Shown here piece after piece: positions 12,651 through 22,685 of a DNA stretch of 64,000 nt. The position numbers and the translations under genes were made by a program. Below the pieces are notes generated by a model. The model did not search any database and was not told the DNA's origin. It worked only from the letters and a program-made list of their open reading frames with translations. Source of the stretch: Mycoemilia scoparia (lineage: Eukaryota; Kickxellomycota; Kickxellomycetes; Kickxellales; Kickxellaceae). Numbering within the stretch: the stretch's first letter is position 1; each line of letters begins with the position of its first letter. Location of the stretch: positions 39,703 to 103,702 of the forward strand of contig JANBPU010000043.1 in the NCBI GenBank assembly GCA_027575805.1, in the 5' to 3' direction.

Positions 12651-13320
12651 ATGGTCGAATCATCATCAACTGGTGGAAGGTTTCGAAGGGTTGGCTTCGA
12701 CCCATTTTTAATAGTCGGCCAGATTATATGCATACAAGTTGTAACGTATGCATCGCTGTCCATAATGACAATTATCATATCCAAGCTATTATCCTCATCT
12801 CCAGAAAAATACGCCTTGTTTTCGCCAGTACTAATGTTTAACAACCGGGCATACCAGATAACCGAAGGGTTTGGCTGGGCTTTAGCTGTCTTGTGGTTGG
12901 CTCAATCGGGAATAAAGTAAGACACGCTCGTATAAATCAAACTGACCAGCCAAACATTAAAAGTGCATCAATTGCAATAATAAGCTTATTTTATTTTATT
13001 ACAGTGTTGCGCTTCTCTTGTACGTTGTTGGAAGATCAAGACAATGCCTAGACTTCTCGTCAACATTCCATATAATCCATTTTGTATTGGTATGGTATGT
13101 TTCGGGCTCGTTTCCAACTACTCCACTATTCTGGTGGGCTCTTATGATAACTAGTTGGTGCGTAATGACGTTCGGTGGCCGATATGTATGCCAGAAAAAG
13201 GAATTGCTTCCGATCTCTGTCCAAGGCACATCAGCACAATCGAATCCCCAGGAGTCAGATTTCGCTATAGGTGAAGACATTGAAATGTCCTCAACAAATG
13301 CCAACTCTGGGGAACGCTAG
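12651..13320 (+). CDS. SYS1: Sys1-type Golgi integral membrane protein
   Basis: Sys1 recruits the Arf-like GTPase Arl3/ARFRP1 to the trans-Golgi and so controls Golgi-endosome traffic. Exons 12651-12916 and 13005-13320 (intron GTAAGA to TTACAG) encode 193 residues. Family signatures are the N-terminal FDPFLIVGQIICIQ, the mid-protein LLYVVGRSRQCLDFSSTFH spanning the start of exon 2, and the fourth-helix end YVCQKKELLPI. Four hydrophobic segments are visible, as expected. The C-terminal 35 residues are polar and variable. The splice joins AA to T to restore the Asn of SGINVALLLY. Convergent with DUS3. Confidence 0.92.
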
Positions 13321-13754
13321 ACGCCTTCTTGATTACCAATTGAAATACGAATTCCTACAAAATTGACTCGCCTGATATGCATTACCTTTTTATGCATGAT
13401 AAACGCGAACTGAACATATGGCAAGATTTGACTTTGGATCAAGCATATTGTAAGAATAAATGGGTCCTCATCAGATCTTGGCCCAATCATCAGCTATTTT
13501 ATATGCAACTACTCCTGGGCCGACCCATTCTACCTAAAGCCTTGTGAACTTTGACAATATCATGAATTTTCAGCATATTTTCCGATATCATTATACCCAT
13601 TAAATTCTCTGTATTATCCTCTGTATTACCCTCTTTATTATCATTTTAACGAGCACATCGTATAGTGACTTTGAAAGCAACATCTTGGGTGTATTGAACA
13701 AAAAAGGTGATAAATCCAAATTCGTGGAATTTGGTAGTCCTAAAATCGACAAAT
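13321..13754. other. Convergent 3' intergenic region, SYS1 and DUS3
   Basis: Contains an inverted, partial family B repeat (about 13460-13556) and no gene. Both flanking genes end here. Confidence 0.6.
13460..13556 (-). repeat. Family B dispersed repeat, copy B2 (partial)
   Basis: On the minus strand it reads CACAAGGCTTTAGG, CCCAGGAGTAGTTGCATATA and TTGGGCCAAGATCTGATGAG, the same order as copy B1. The outer right end is missing or diverged. Confidence 0.6.
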
Positions 13755-16339
13755 TTAACCCTCATAGGCATTGGCTTTGTGCTTAGGAACAAACACAAAG
13801 TCATCTGGAGAAGGACCCATGATTCTTTCGGTTATCTTGATCCAGTCACTGACTTGGGGACTGCCCATCAGTGTCTCAAGCTCATCTCTGCCATAGAATG
13901 GTGGTGGACGATCATTGATCTTTTGTGGGAGAACCTCGAGAAGTCCAGCAGGAACATAGCGATGTAGGAATGACTGCCATTCACAGAGGAACTTGCGAGT
14001 GATAGAAAGGCCTCTTTCATCGGTTCCCCAATGCTCATAGCCGTAGTTACAGAACTTTTTGAGAATATCAAGGCGTTCATTTGAAGATATGTCCCAGACC
14101 TTGCGTTCCTTAATTTCCTGGAATATCCATGGCTTTATCAAAGCGCCACGGCCAATCATGACACCATCTGCTTGCTCCTTCTCTACATGTTCCCAGTAGT
14201 CTTCCCATGAAAGAACATCGCCATTTCCAAACAAGGGCATAGAATTTGGCGTCTTGCGGCATTCGGCAATATACTCCCAGTTAGCAAGTTTGGTGTATCT
14301 TTGCTGGCGAGAACGACCGTGCAATGTTCCAATAGCTGCGCCCCAGGTTTCAACCTTAGGAGTCAGCTTGTGAGCAATAGAATCTGTCTTTGTAATTCCG
14401 GTTCTGTATTTGACAGTGATAGGGCATTCCGTGACGGCATCCATCGTTCTAATGATCTTGCTCATTTTACCAAGATTCCGCATCAATCCACTACCACCGC
14501 CAAAATTGAATACGTCGTCAACTGGACATCCCATGTTGAGATCAATAAAGTCCACAGAGAATTCATTATCAATAAATTCACATGCCTTGCCAACAACATC
14601 AGGTCTGTTACCACAGACTTGGACTCCAAAGAGATCTTCTGTTGGATGACGTTTGAGGAGAGCCAGTTCGCTTTGTTGTCCCTGAAGAACATTGGTTGCC
14701 ATGCACATTTCTGAGCAGGTAATATCAACGCCAAATTCTTTACAGATACGTCTGAAAGGTAAGTTTCCAACTGTGGTCAGAGGAGCAAGGTATGATTTTC
14801 CCTTGAAATCTAGTGATTTCTTTTTTCTTTCTTTGCGGTCTGTCATTTCATCAGGGATGGTTTCTGCATTGATCGTGCCAGACTCAACGACGGACTTTTG
14901 AGCTTCTTCCTGTTTTTCGGTAGTAGTTGGTTCCTTATTCTCGACCTTGACTGCTTTATCTCCATCCTCTACCTGACCATTCTTTTGTTCTTTTTCCTTT
15001 TCAAGAGCTTCACGAGCAGCCTTCTTTAGATCAGCATTTTTGGCATATGTAATCGGTTTTCCTTCTTTGATTGATTCTTTTTCCAAGACCTTCAGGAAAC
15101 TCCTGGTCTTGTGGAAATCGTACTAATTAAAATTTGTAGCTTTTGTTTAATAACCTTCTCTAATATAATTGACATATCAATTCAAATATTATAAATTGTT
15201 GTCATACCATATTCTTGCGCAATTTCTTACGGATCTCTGGGTCGAGTAGGTTTTCGACATAAACAGGTTTTTTGTCAACAAGCTATTCAAATTTCCCAAG
15301 GCCATTAATACTTGGGTACATTTTTATTAATTACGGAAGTGATATATATATAAATATTATTTCAACTGACCTCCTGGTTTACAATTTGCTTTCCATCTTC
15401 TTTAGTATGGCATCCTGAAAAACGACAACGGACTCCAAAGGAACAGCTATAATAAGTTTCAAGAATTAGAGTAAGCAGGAATGTCTTGGAGATTGGAATG
15501 AATAAACACTCACTTTTCAATACTTACCGCCCATATATATCAAAGTTAACACAGCGACCCTCCAGATCTTTGGGTCTGTTTTTTAAATAGGCTTCAACAT
15601 CATGGTTGAATTTGCAACTACAATATTATAATACAGTTGTTTAATAAGAATTGGCGTTTGTAGGAAATTGGAGAAACTTATATCCATCATAGCGTAATAT
15701 TATAAACTTACGTATCCTTGAATGGACACTCTTTGCCTGCTGCAATCTTTCCGCAAAGCTAATATAAAATAATACACAAGTTATAGTAAAAGGTTATGTT
15801 ACAACAAAACTAAATGCATCACAATGCTTTAAATAATTAATTAATATTATAGGCAGAACGTACCTGGTTTGTGACTTGGCTATTTTGAGCCTTTTTCATA
15901 ATCTTTTTACGATCCTTGATTTGCCCGCGAGCTCTGGTTTTGCTTTTTTTGGTATCAGGCTCATCAGCATCTGAATGGCTTCTTTCACGACCATTTGAGT
16001 CCACCTAAATAATAGAAAAGTTATCGTGTTTTTAAACATCCATTAATAGTCTCCACTTTATAAAAAGTGTTTGAATCGGCATGCTTACCTTTTTATCGTC
16101 ACTCTCAGTCTTTGTAGCCAAATCTTGAGGCTGGATCTGCTGGTTTTCTGTTTGTTTTTCACGAGGAATCAAATACCTATGAGCAGTTATTTAATAGGTA
16201 TGGAAAATGTTAGCTTCAAAAGCTTGAATTCAAAGGTATGGCAGCCATTTGGACTTCAAATTCCGTCATACTCTTTCTTAATGGGAGCAATACCTTTCTC
16301 CCAAGTATCACGGTATTCGTTCTTTTCAACTTCTGTCAT
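13755..16339 (-). CDS. DUS3: tRNA-dihydrouridine(47) synthase, Dus3 type
   Basis: FMN-dependent enzyme that reduces U47 in the variable loop of cytosolic tRNAs using NAD(P)H. Eight exons were inferred: 16339-16272, 16176-16089, 16004-15864, 15758-15712, 15617-15528, 15446-15371, 15282-15208 and 15122-13755. They total 650 residues, the usual Dus3 length. Two CCCH-type zinc fingers span exons 4-6: C-x8-C-x5-C-x3-H in LCGKIAAGKECPFK and onward, then one ending CSFGVRCRFSGCH. The catalytic TIM-barrel lies in the last exon with YLAPLTTVGNLPFRRICKEF, active-site Cys in NMGCPVDDVF, LHGRSRQQRY and VMIGRGALIKPWIF. A lysine/glutamate-rich linker separates the fingers from the barrel. All junctions keep frame with GT-AG borders. 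Confidence is high for identity and good for exons. Confidence 0.95.
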
Positions 16340-16631
16340 GACTATTGCGTTTTATATATATTAGGCTGGATCAGATAAAAAGTTTTTAAACAAACAAGCT
16401 TATATAGTTTGTCAAAGAAAGGGGTGATAGTTTGCATGCTTTTTGAATTTATTGTTGGTTGATCAATTAAATGAGTTATTATCTTTGAAGGGTGACCATT
16501 TACTAACAGATGGTGATCACTAATTTGGTCATGATCACCACCATAAATGCTTGCTAACAAAAAGTACTCTACAAAAACTATATTACATATAATACAATCA
16601 CAAATATTAGTACAAGGAACATCACTATGGT

Positions 16632-16753
16632 TATATGGATCATAATTTTTGAAGGGTGAATTTTGGTGGCCAATTATTGTAAGGGCAAGCACAGTCAAAT
16701 GGATGTCCAGTTGTACTAGTAAACTCTCACCCTTCAAAAATTATTGCCCACAT
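16632..16753 (+). repeat. Family A MITE-like element, copy A3
   Basis: Left end TATGGATCATAATTTTTGAA and right end CCCTTCAAAAATTATTGCCC form inverted repeats. The interior GGCCAATTATTG, AAATGGATGTCCAG and TACTAGTAAAC matches copies A2, A4 and A6. Confidence 0.8.
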
Positions 16754-16799
16754 TTAGAACCATATTCTAATAAACAGTGAGATTTCACTAGTAGTCGAA

Positions 16800-16921
16800 T
16801 ATATGGGCAATAATTTTTGAAGGGTGAATTTTGGTGACCAATGATTATAGGGGAACCACAGCCAAATGGATGTCCAGTTTTACTAGCAAACATTCACCCT
16901 TCAAAAATTATCATCCATATT
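16800..16921 (+). repeat. Family A MITE-like element, copy A4
   Basis: Left end ATATGGGCAATAATTTTTGA and right end TTCAAAAATTATCATCCATA are near-perfect inverted repeats. It is only 46 bases from copy A3, and the spacer carries a B-like end (ATTTCACTAGT). Confidence 0.8.
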
Positions 16922-16924
16922 GTA

Positions 16925-17000
16925 GTAGGAAGAAATGATTCCTCATCAGATTTTGGCACAATTGTAAGCCATTTGCTATGAAACTCCTGGGGACAAATAA
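16925..17000 (-). repeat. Family B dispersed repeat, copy B3 (partial)
   Basis: The minus strand carries GTCCCCAGGAG and TGTGCCAAAATCTGATGAGG, in family B order. The 3' part of the family consensus is absent. It abuts copy A4. Confidence 0.5.
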
Positions 17001-17515
17001 TTTTTTCCAATGTTGTATAAAATCAGAACAATTAGTTACTAGTGTGGAAATAAAAGTCAGTATATTCAATCATCATTTCTTTTGAAACCCGATTTTTTTG
17101 CAGGTAGATTGGCAAGATCCATAATTTTTTATTTTTATAACAAAAAGCATTCAGTATGGAATTGGTTAGAATTTGTAACAATGGTTGTAACCACAAATTC
17201 ACAATCTCTATATCATTTGTTTTTAAAATTGTAAATCAAACGAGTCAATAGAATGATTTCTACACAAATCCTTTTTTTCAAGCAATCTGACAATTTTACC
17301 TTATATTTTTATAGCTTATACACTTGTAAAGTGGATACAATTTTTGTTTTTTGTTAATTATTATTTTGTTCTAACAGGATTTACATTTTAAAAATTGGGC
17401 TTGATAGTCTAGTGCTAGAAATCCATCTCTATTACCACTACAATAACAAAAAATGTTTTGGATAACATTTTCAAAATTCAGAGGGAATTATAGCTAAACT
17501 GGTTCAGAAAAAAGG

Positions 17516-17523
17516 TATAAATA
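17516..17523 (+). promoter_or_regulatory. TATA box of the 17.6-kb gene
   Basis: TATAAATA located 57 bases upstream of the ATG, so a 5' leader of about 25-30 bases is expected. The identical octamer precedes the secreted-protein gene at 33.5 kb. Confidence 0.55.
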
Positions 17524-17579
17524 GTACAGTCTTTCTCTTCTAAAGATGGTCATATCATCCAACTGTTACAACTTTTACA

Positions 17580-18209
17580 ATGTCTTCTCTCATACTACGG
17601 AGGAACCCCCCAAAAGCATCTTCGGCTAAATCTCACCTTGATTCATATGTGAGTGGCCTTGAGATGGTTACAGATCAAGAAATGGCCATTATGAAAGATT
17701 TCAAAGAGCTCCAAAGTCTGTTTAAGGGCTTCATTACGAATGGTGTCTCGGATGATTCATATCCTGGCCTAATTTCTGGAATAAACAATTATTCCAATGA
17801 ATTCTCTGAGAAGCTCAGTGGTTTTGACAATGAAGGGTTGAGGAAAATCTTCTCGGCTATTCTTCCGTTAACTAAGGATGTTGAAACAACAATGGCAGAT
17901 AAAGCTGGTTCTACCAAGCAACTTTATGAGGCACTTTCCAAACTCTGCGGAGAAAAAAACCTAGGCATTGATCACGATGCACATAAATCACTATCATCAG
18001 CTACCGCTGCTTTTGGTGATTTGGATACTTGTTTGAAAAACGTGACAGGAGAGATGGGCCGTTTAGAAAAAGAGCTGAAATCCCATTCTATCTATTTGGA
18101 TTATTATAAGGGAATGGTATGTCGCCTTTATAGCTATTCCATTCACTTTGGATTGGCATTGGGGACATTTACCACATCCCATGACAGCTGTTTGAAGATA
18201 ATTGAGTAG
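17580..18209 (+). CDS. Hypothetical helical protein
   Basis: A 209-residue open frame from an ATG with a TATA box upstream. It is not recognised. The sequence is largely predicted helix without signal peptide or membrane segment, with long amphipathic stretches such as DQEMAIMKDFKELQSLFK and LKNVTGEMGRLEKELKSH. This gives a helical-bundle or coiled-coil feel, loosely like BAR-type proteins, but no diagnostic motif was found. A possible intron (GTATGT at 18117 to GACAG at 18187, 71 bases) would replace the last 31 residues by LFEDN and stop after about 184 residues. The hydrophobic tail encoded by the unspliced form would then be intronic. Codon use looks genuine. Confidence 0.65.
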   Translation: MSSLILRRNPPKASSAKSHLDSYVSGLEMVTDQEMAIMKDFKELQSLFKGFITNGVSDDSYPGLISGINNYSNEFSEKLSGFDNEGLRKIFSAILPLTKDVETTMADKAGSTKQLYEALSKLCGEKNLGIDHDAHKSLSSATAAFGDLDTCLKNVTGEMGRLEKELKSHSIYLDYYKGMVCRLYSYSIHFGLALGTFTTSHDSCLKIIE

Positions 18210-19886
18210 GGAGCTTGAACAAAAGAAATCTGATTCAACCCGAGTCTCAGTTATTTAAAAAGCATTCCTTTTTCTTTTTTATTATATTTTAAAGCATTTA
18301 AGAAGTTATGCCATTGTGCTAACCAGCTTCTTAATCAAATAAAATATTTGTTAAAAAGTTATGTCAACATTTTTTATCACAAAAATGAATAGAAAACAGA
18401 TTTGGTTCATATTCTTGAACTTGTTTTATAAAAATTAATCGTTCAGGTATATTTTTTACGGTGATTCTTATAATTATTGCTAATACTCATCAGTTTCATT
18501 ACAATAGGAAGTCACGAAATATGTGTACCGATAAAATCTCAGTATAGTTGAAATCCACAAGTGGTCAAATATGAAGTATACAACAAAATTAACATGTCCT
18601 CATACTTTGGGCTTTTCATCAGCCATCAAGAAGGTGTTGCAATATCATACCATGGGCTTAGGACAACATACTTCACAGCGGGTATTTATAATTGCCTTAA
18701 AGAGAACAGTATCTGAAGCCCCTTTTACGGTCATTTTGGTGAACCACCGAGTATGATCTTACATGCAATAGATTAGGGACATCGCAGCACAATTTTGCCA
18801 GATAGCTATTGGGATCATCTATATAAAAAGGAAGAAGGGAGTATGTAAGTTAATCCTTAGTAGTCTTATTTCTATTTTACACATCCAGTCTACATATAGT
18901 TTTATTACTTCCTTAATAAAACATACATCCGCTAGTTCTCTTCTTTTATAAGTGTTGCACTGCTTATATCACAAGATTTCAGCTGTAATCAAATGTATGG
19001 TAGGCAGAAATGGGTTCCATGAGTTTGATCTAATCACAGGTCATTTAATATGGAACTTCTGGTAAGCTATTTTTGTTTAATACTTTAAATCCAGAACTTT
19101 ACAACATTCGCAGGCTATACTCTTGTTGAATATAGGAAGCAAAGAGTATTGGAATGTAGATACCTCAGGAACAAACCCAGGGGGTATATCTGGTGTATCA
19201 CCCTCTACATACCGCTCCCTTTTTATATATCAGATACCCGTTTATTTTATATGATCTATATAAAGGGTATGGGCCACACTCATACACAGAATAAACTTAT
19301 CTCCAAACAACAAAGAGCGTAAATTCATTGTAAGTAACAGTTATAGAAACTCTGGATTGTCAAACTCCACAGCTCGCACCCAAAGGCTTTAAATTAAGTC
19401 CTAAAAGAAATTAAGTATTCACAAAGAAAAATAAATGCAGAAACCAACAAGTCAAAAGAGAATGTTTTGCCAAAAATCGGGGGATTTTACTATTGAAGTC
19501 AGAGTTAACAATGAGATCACTATCAAAGAAATTGGATACAAAGACAAAAAGGCCAAACCATATCAATGTTGCAAACACTTCATAAACATTTTATGCACCA
19601 ATCATCTGGGGATGCCATGATCGGGTATGTCCCCAGATTTCATAGCCAATGCATGGTGGTGGCTGTATTGACACATATGCATACAACATTTATCTCTGTG
19701 GTCTATAGAAAGCATAAAAGCATGCAAACTTGCAGCACTCGATTATACAAAACATCTCTTCAAACCACCAAAACTTCTTTTCCTCTAAATCTCACAATCC
19801 AACAGCTGTAACGAACATTTTCAGCTCGCTATTCTCTTAATATTCATCGCACAGCTGGTCTCTCTCTCTCTAGCCCCTCCAGAAAA
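18210..19886. other. Gene-poor region with promoter-like motifs
   Basis: No supported gene. Two TATATAAA motifs in similar context (GATC then TCTATATAAA) lie at 18820-18827 and 19257-19264 without a recognisable gene behind them. The last 200 bases are the promoter and leader of the secreted-protein gene, with CATAAAAG at about 19712. Confidence 0.5.
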
Positions 19887-20186
19887 ATGAAATCGTTCGC
19901 CTTCGTTCTTACCTTTTGCGTTCTCGCCATATCCAGTCTCTCTCTAACAAAAGCATACGATTCTTCTGATAGTTATGCCACATGTAACATAAAAACTTCG
20001 CCTTACACCAGTATTCCCGATGCCACAAAGGCTGCTTGTAGGGCTGGTGCTAATTATGGTTGGAAGTATCAGTTGGTGAGCAACGAGATTAGATGTTTCG
20101 ATATAAACTATGTTAAAGAACAAGCACATCTCTTTACTCAAGAATGTCAAAAACGCGGTGCGATTGCTTCTTTCTCTGGTTATTAA
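19887..20186 (+). CDS. Small secreted protein, four cysteines in the mature part
   Basis: Encodes 99 residues. A clear signal peptide covers about 1-23 (MKSFAFVLTFCVLAISSLSL then TKA). The mature part is about 75 residues with four cysteines (ATCNIK, AACRAG, IRCFD, QECQK), enough for two disulfides. There is no membrane segment after the signal. The ATG follows an A-rich leader (CCAGAAAA), a good eukaryotic start context. Not recognised as a known family. An extracellular or cell-wall role, or an effector-like role, is inference from size, signal peptide and cysteine content. It stands alone in a repeat-rich stretch. Confidence 0.7.
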   Translation: MKSFAFVLTFCVLAISSLSLTKAYDSSDSYATCNIKTSPYTSIPDATKAACRAGANYGWKYQLVSNEIRCFDINYVKEQAHLFTQECQKRGAIASFSGY

Positions 20187-20376
20187 TAATGTACAAGCAT
20201 CAAATAGTTGTTCCTTCTGCTCTGCTTGTCTATTCATCGAACTTGAGTAGTTTTATAGCTTGTAATACTTTTTTAAACTGCATTTTTGAATTTTATAAAC
20301 CCAATATCTTTATGACATTTATTAAGAAAAATTAAAAACTGAAATTGGCATTTTGAGTAGGGAAAGTTTCTTGATA

Positions 20377-20497
20377 TTAGATCATAATTTTTGAAGGATG
20401 AATTTTGGTGGCCACTGATTATAGGCGCTATCACAGCCAAATGGATATCCAGTTTTACTAGTAAACATTTACCCTTCAAAATTTATTGCCCATATGG
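20377..20497 (+). repeat. Family A MITE-like element, copy A6
   Basis: TAGATCATAATTTTTGAAGG at the left and CCTTCAAAATTTATTGCCCA at the right form inverted ends. The core CAGCCAAATGGATATCCAG is shared with A3 and A4. A family B copy follows at once. Confidence 0.75.
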
Positions 20498-20499
20498 TC

Positions 20500-20632
20500 G
20501 AAGTTCACATCTCCTTAGACAAAAAGTCCCCCCTCCAGGAATTGGATATGAAATGACTGGTGATTTGGCCAAAACCTGAGAACCCATTCCATCTATTTGG
20601 CACCTGATCACTAGTGAAATATTACCACTTGG
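20500..20632 (+). repeat. Family B dispersed repeat, copy B4
   Basis: Shows AAAAAGTCCCCCCTCCAGGA, GATTTGGCCAAAACCTGAGA and CCTGATCACTAGTGAAATAT in the family order. Directly adjacent to copy A6. Confidence 0.6.
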
Positions 20633-20795
20633 CTACTCATAAGCTAATATATAATTCAAGTGGATTAAGATTAGCAACAAATGAGTTTTCTAATGTTAAA
20701 TTGCTGCACATTTAATATCAATTTTATCTGTGTATTTTACTTCAAATATACACTAATAGTTAACAAACATTCATAGGGCCAAGTAGTTTAAAAAT

Positions 20796-20929
20796 ATGAA
20801 ATCGTGTGGTATTGGATTCTTAATATTCAATATTGTACTGGAACTTTTTATTGCTGCTCACACCAGTTTCATCACTAAAGAGTATAATGGTGACTTTATC
20901 GGCCCCACTGGAGATGGTCCTGGTAAGCC
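20796..20929 (+). CDS. Possible first exon of a small secreted protein (weak)
   Basis: An ATG opens a frame with a hydrophobic start (MKSCGIGFLIFNIVLELFIA) resembling a signal peptide. It then reads a Gly/Pro segment (FIGPTGDGPG) and meets a GTAAGC splice donor near 20922. No second exon could be identified. It may be a gene relic or chance. Confidence 0.25.
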
Positions 20930-21086
20930 AACTACCGATATTGTCCTGGTCTACCTTTCTACTATTGATATATGCTGAATCCTACCCAACACATACACAA
21001 ATCAAACTTCTTTTTATTAGCAGCAATAATAGAGCCATATATATTACACATGTGAGAGAAAAAATGCATAACTTTGGTACTGACCC

Positions 21087-21177
21087 ATTCACTCCTAAGA
21101 CCCCATTTCTGTAGATGCTCAATAAGTTCATCAACATCGTACGAAGTGTTATCTTCCTGAGATTGAAATCTGGCCAT
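21087..21177 (-). pseudogene. Possible orphan exon
   Basis: A minus-strand ATG starts a 31-residue acidic segment (MARFQSQEDNTSYDVDELIE, then HLQKWGLRSEW) that reads like real coding sequence. It ends at a GTCAGT donor. No partner exon was found to the left, so it may be a broken or unfinished gene. The family is not recognised. Confidence 0.3.
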
Positions 21178-21624
21178 CGTTTTTGAACTTATTTCTTGGG
21201 TTGTGTTAGTGGCACTATACTTGTGTTACAGTTGTATAGCGATATTCGTTCTGGAGGGCTAGAATCAATAGAATCTAGCTTGTTAGCCAAAATTGCCTGT
21301 TTGTCGGTTAGTTTATTTGGAATAAATTGTCAAGAAAGTAATTGATGATATAGAACCATTCATTTGCAGAGGTATCAACTCCCTTTATATGCATTCCATG
21401 TAGCTCCGGTATGTGTTTTTTTGTTAGAGACTAAATGTTGAAACTAAATTTTATTTTCAAGTATTGCATAATATTTCCAAAAGTGCCACATTTTTATATA
21501 AATTTTCAAAATTGCCCGTACTTTTTAAAAAATTATTTCAAAATCATCAAACTTTTTATAAAATTGTTTCAAAATTACCCACCTCCCTTTCCTCTTCCAC
21601 TTAAATGGTTAAGCTTCATGCTAC

Positions 21625-21750
21625 CCTAAGCAAAAAGGCCCCCCCCCCAGGAATTGCATAGAAAATGGCTCATGATTGGGCCAAAATCTGAGAACCCATA
21701 TATGTCTATTTTACACATGATTAGTAGCGAAATATCACCAATTTTTCAAA
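21625..21750 (+). repeat. Family B dispersed repeat, copy B5
   Basis: Carries GGCCCCCCCCCCAGGAATTG, ATTGGGCCAAAATCTGAGAA and TAGTAGCGAAATATCACC. It appears to sit inside a larger A+T-rich inverted pair (about 21455-21510 and 21745-21800). Confidence 0.6.
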
Positions 21751-22398
21751 TATAAGTGGGGGCAATTTTAGAAACATTATGCAAAAGTGGTGTAATTATA
21801 GAAATGCCACTAAAATATAACATGAAATTTTAATACATGCGCGATAACAGCCTTGATAAATTTGAGTATGCCATGAATTTGGTAGGGCTTTGGGTTTGGT
21901 GCCCATTAATTAGTTCCAATACTATCAACAGTAGCTGTATGCTTAAGCATAGCTGGAGTCAAAGTAAATGAGGTGTTTTCAATAATTAGCTTTGCCATTT
22001 TAATAATCGTGACCTTTAACGTACTGTTGTTAAACAGCCGTCTAAACAATAATGCGGTATAAAAACTAAATATTTGTTTAACCAATGCTTGATAGGTCTG
22101 TGTTCATGCAGATATCATAACCATGATAAATCATATGCCTGGTGGGTTAGCTTATAAAGTATACATAAAACATTAACTTTGTATTATTAGCCACGTATTT
22201 GTCAGTCTTATTATCAACATGCATTTGGCAATACAAATGGGTATTGTAAGGCTGTGCGCACTATTTTATGGATTGTGGTTTATTATTGCTGATTGTAGAT
22301 TTATTCTGAAACACTGGAAATGATATTGGCATAAAATAAGAAGGGAAGTATAGAGAGTACCCGTTTCTATATGGACGCCACCTATGAGTTGAATCAAG

Positions 22399-22685
22399 CT
22401 ATTCCTTCTTGGAACTATCACGAGGAATGGGCTCTTCGTCTATCAAGTAAAGACCGTAGGCCACGCCAAGAATCGAAAGCCCGCCGACGCCCCAGTATTG
22501 GAGAATAGTCGTGCCCTGGTCCTTCCCAGCCTTTGTGGAAGCAAAGCGCACGTTCTAAAGAAACACAATATTACATAACCTGACTATAGCGTATATTTGA
22601 CATGGTACAATATTGGAAGGAACACAGAGAATATATCAGTGGCACTTACGCGGATGACAGGAGCAAGTCGAGAAATATTGAGCAT
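22399..22685 (-). CDS. Small single-pass mitochondrial protein, probably a respiratory-chain accessory subunit
   Basis: Exons 22685-22650 and 22554-22399 (intron GTAAGT to TTTAG) encode 63 residues. The N-terminus MLNISRLAPVIRNVRFASTK is an amphipathic, Arg-rich presequence with a typical RFAS cleavage motif. One membrane segment follows (YWGVGGLSILGVAYGLYLI) and the tail is acidic (DEEPIPRD). This layout fits small inner-membrane subunits of complexes I or IV or of ATP synthase. I cannot assign which. Codon use and the well-formed intron support a real gene. It is divergently arranged with the uS2m gene. Confidence 0.75.

Larger units (their letters stand above)
16340..17579. other. Repeat-rich intergenic region
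   Basis: Between the divergent starts of DUS3 and the hypothetical gene at 17.6 kb. Holds a partial A-type end at about 16462-16516, two full family A copies and an inverted family B fragment. The last 500 bases are A+T-rich with a TATA box. No gene seen. Confidence 0.6.
20187..22398. other. Gene-poor, repeat-rich region
   Basis: Contains family A and B copies and a very A+T-rich inverted pair near 21.45 and 21.78 kb. Two short open stretches could be exons: a plus-strand one at 20796 and a minus-strand one ending at 21177. Otherwise no gene seen. Confidence 0.5.

Noticed and set aside
17580..18209. BAR-domain assignment for the helical hypothetical protein
   Set aside because: Only helical character and length suggest it. 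No conserved BAR residues were seen.
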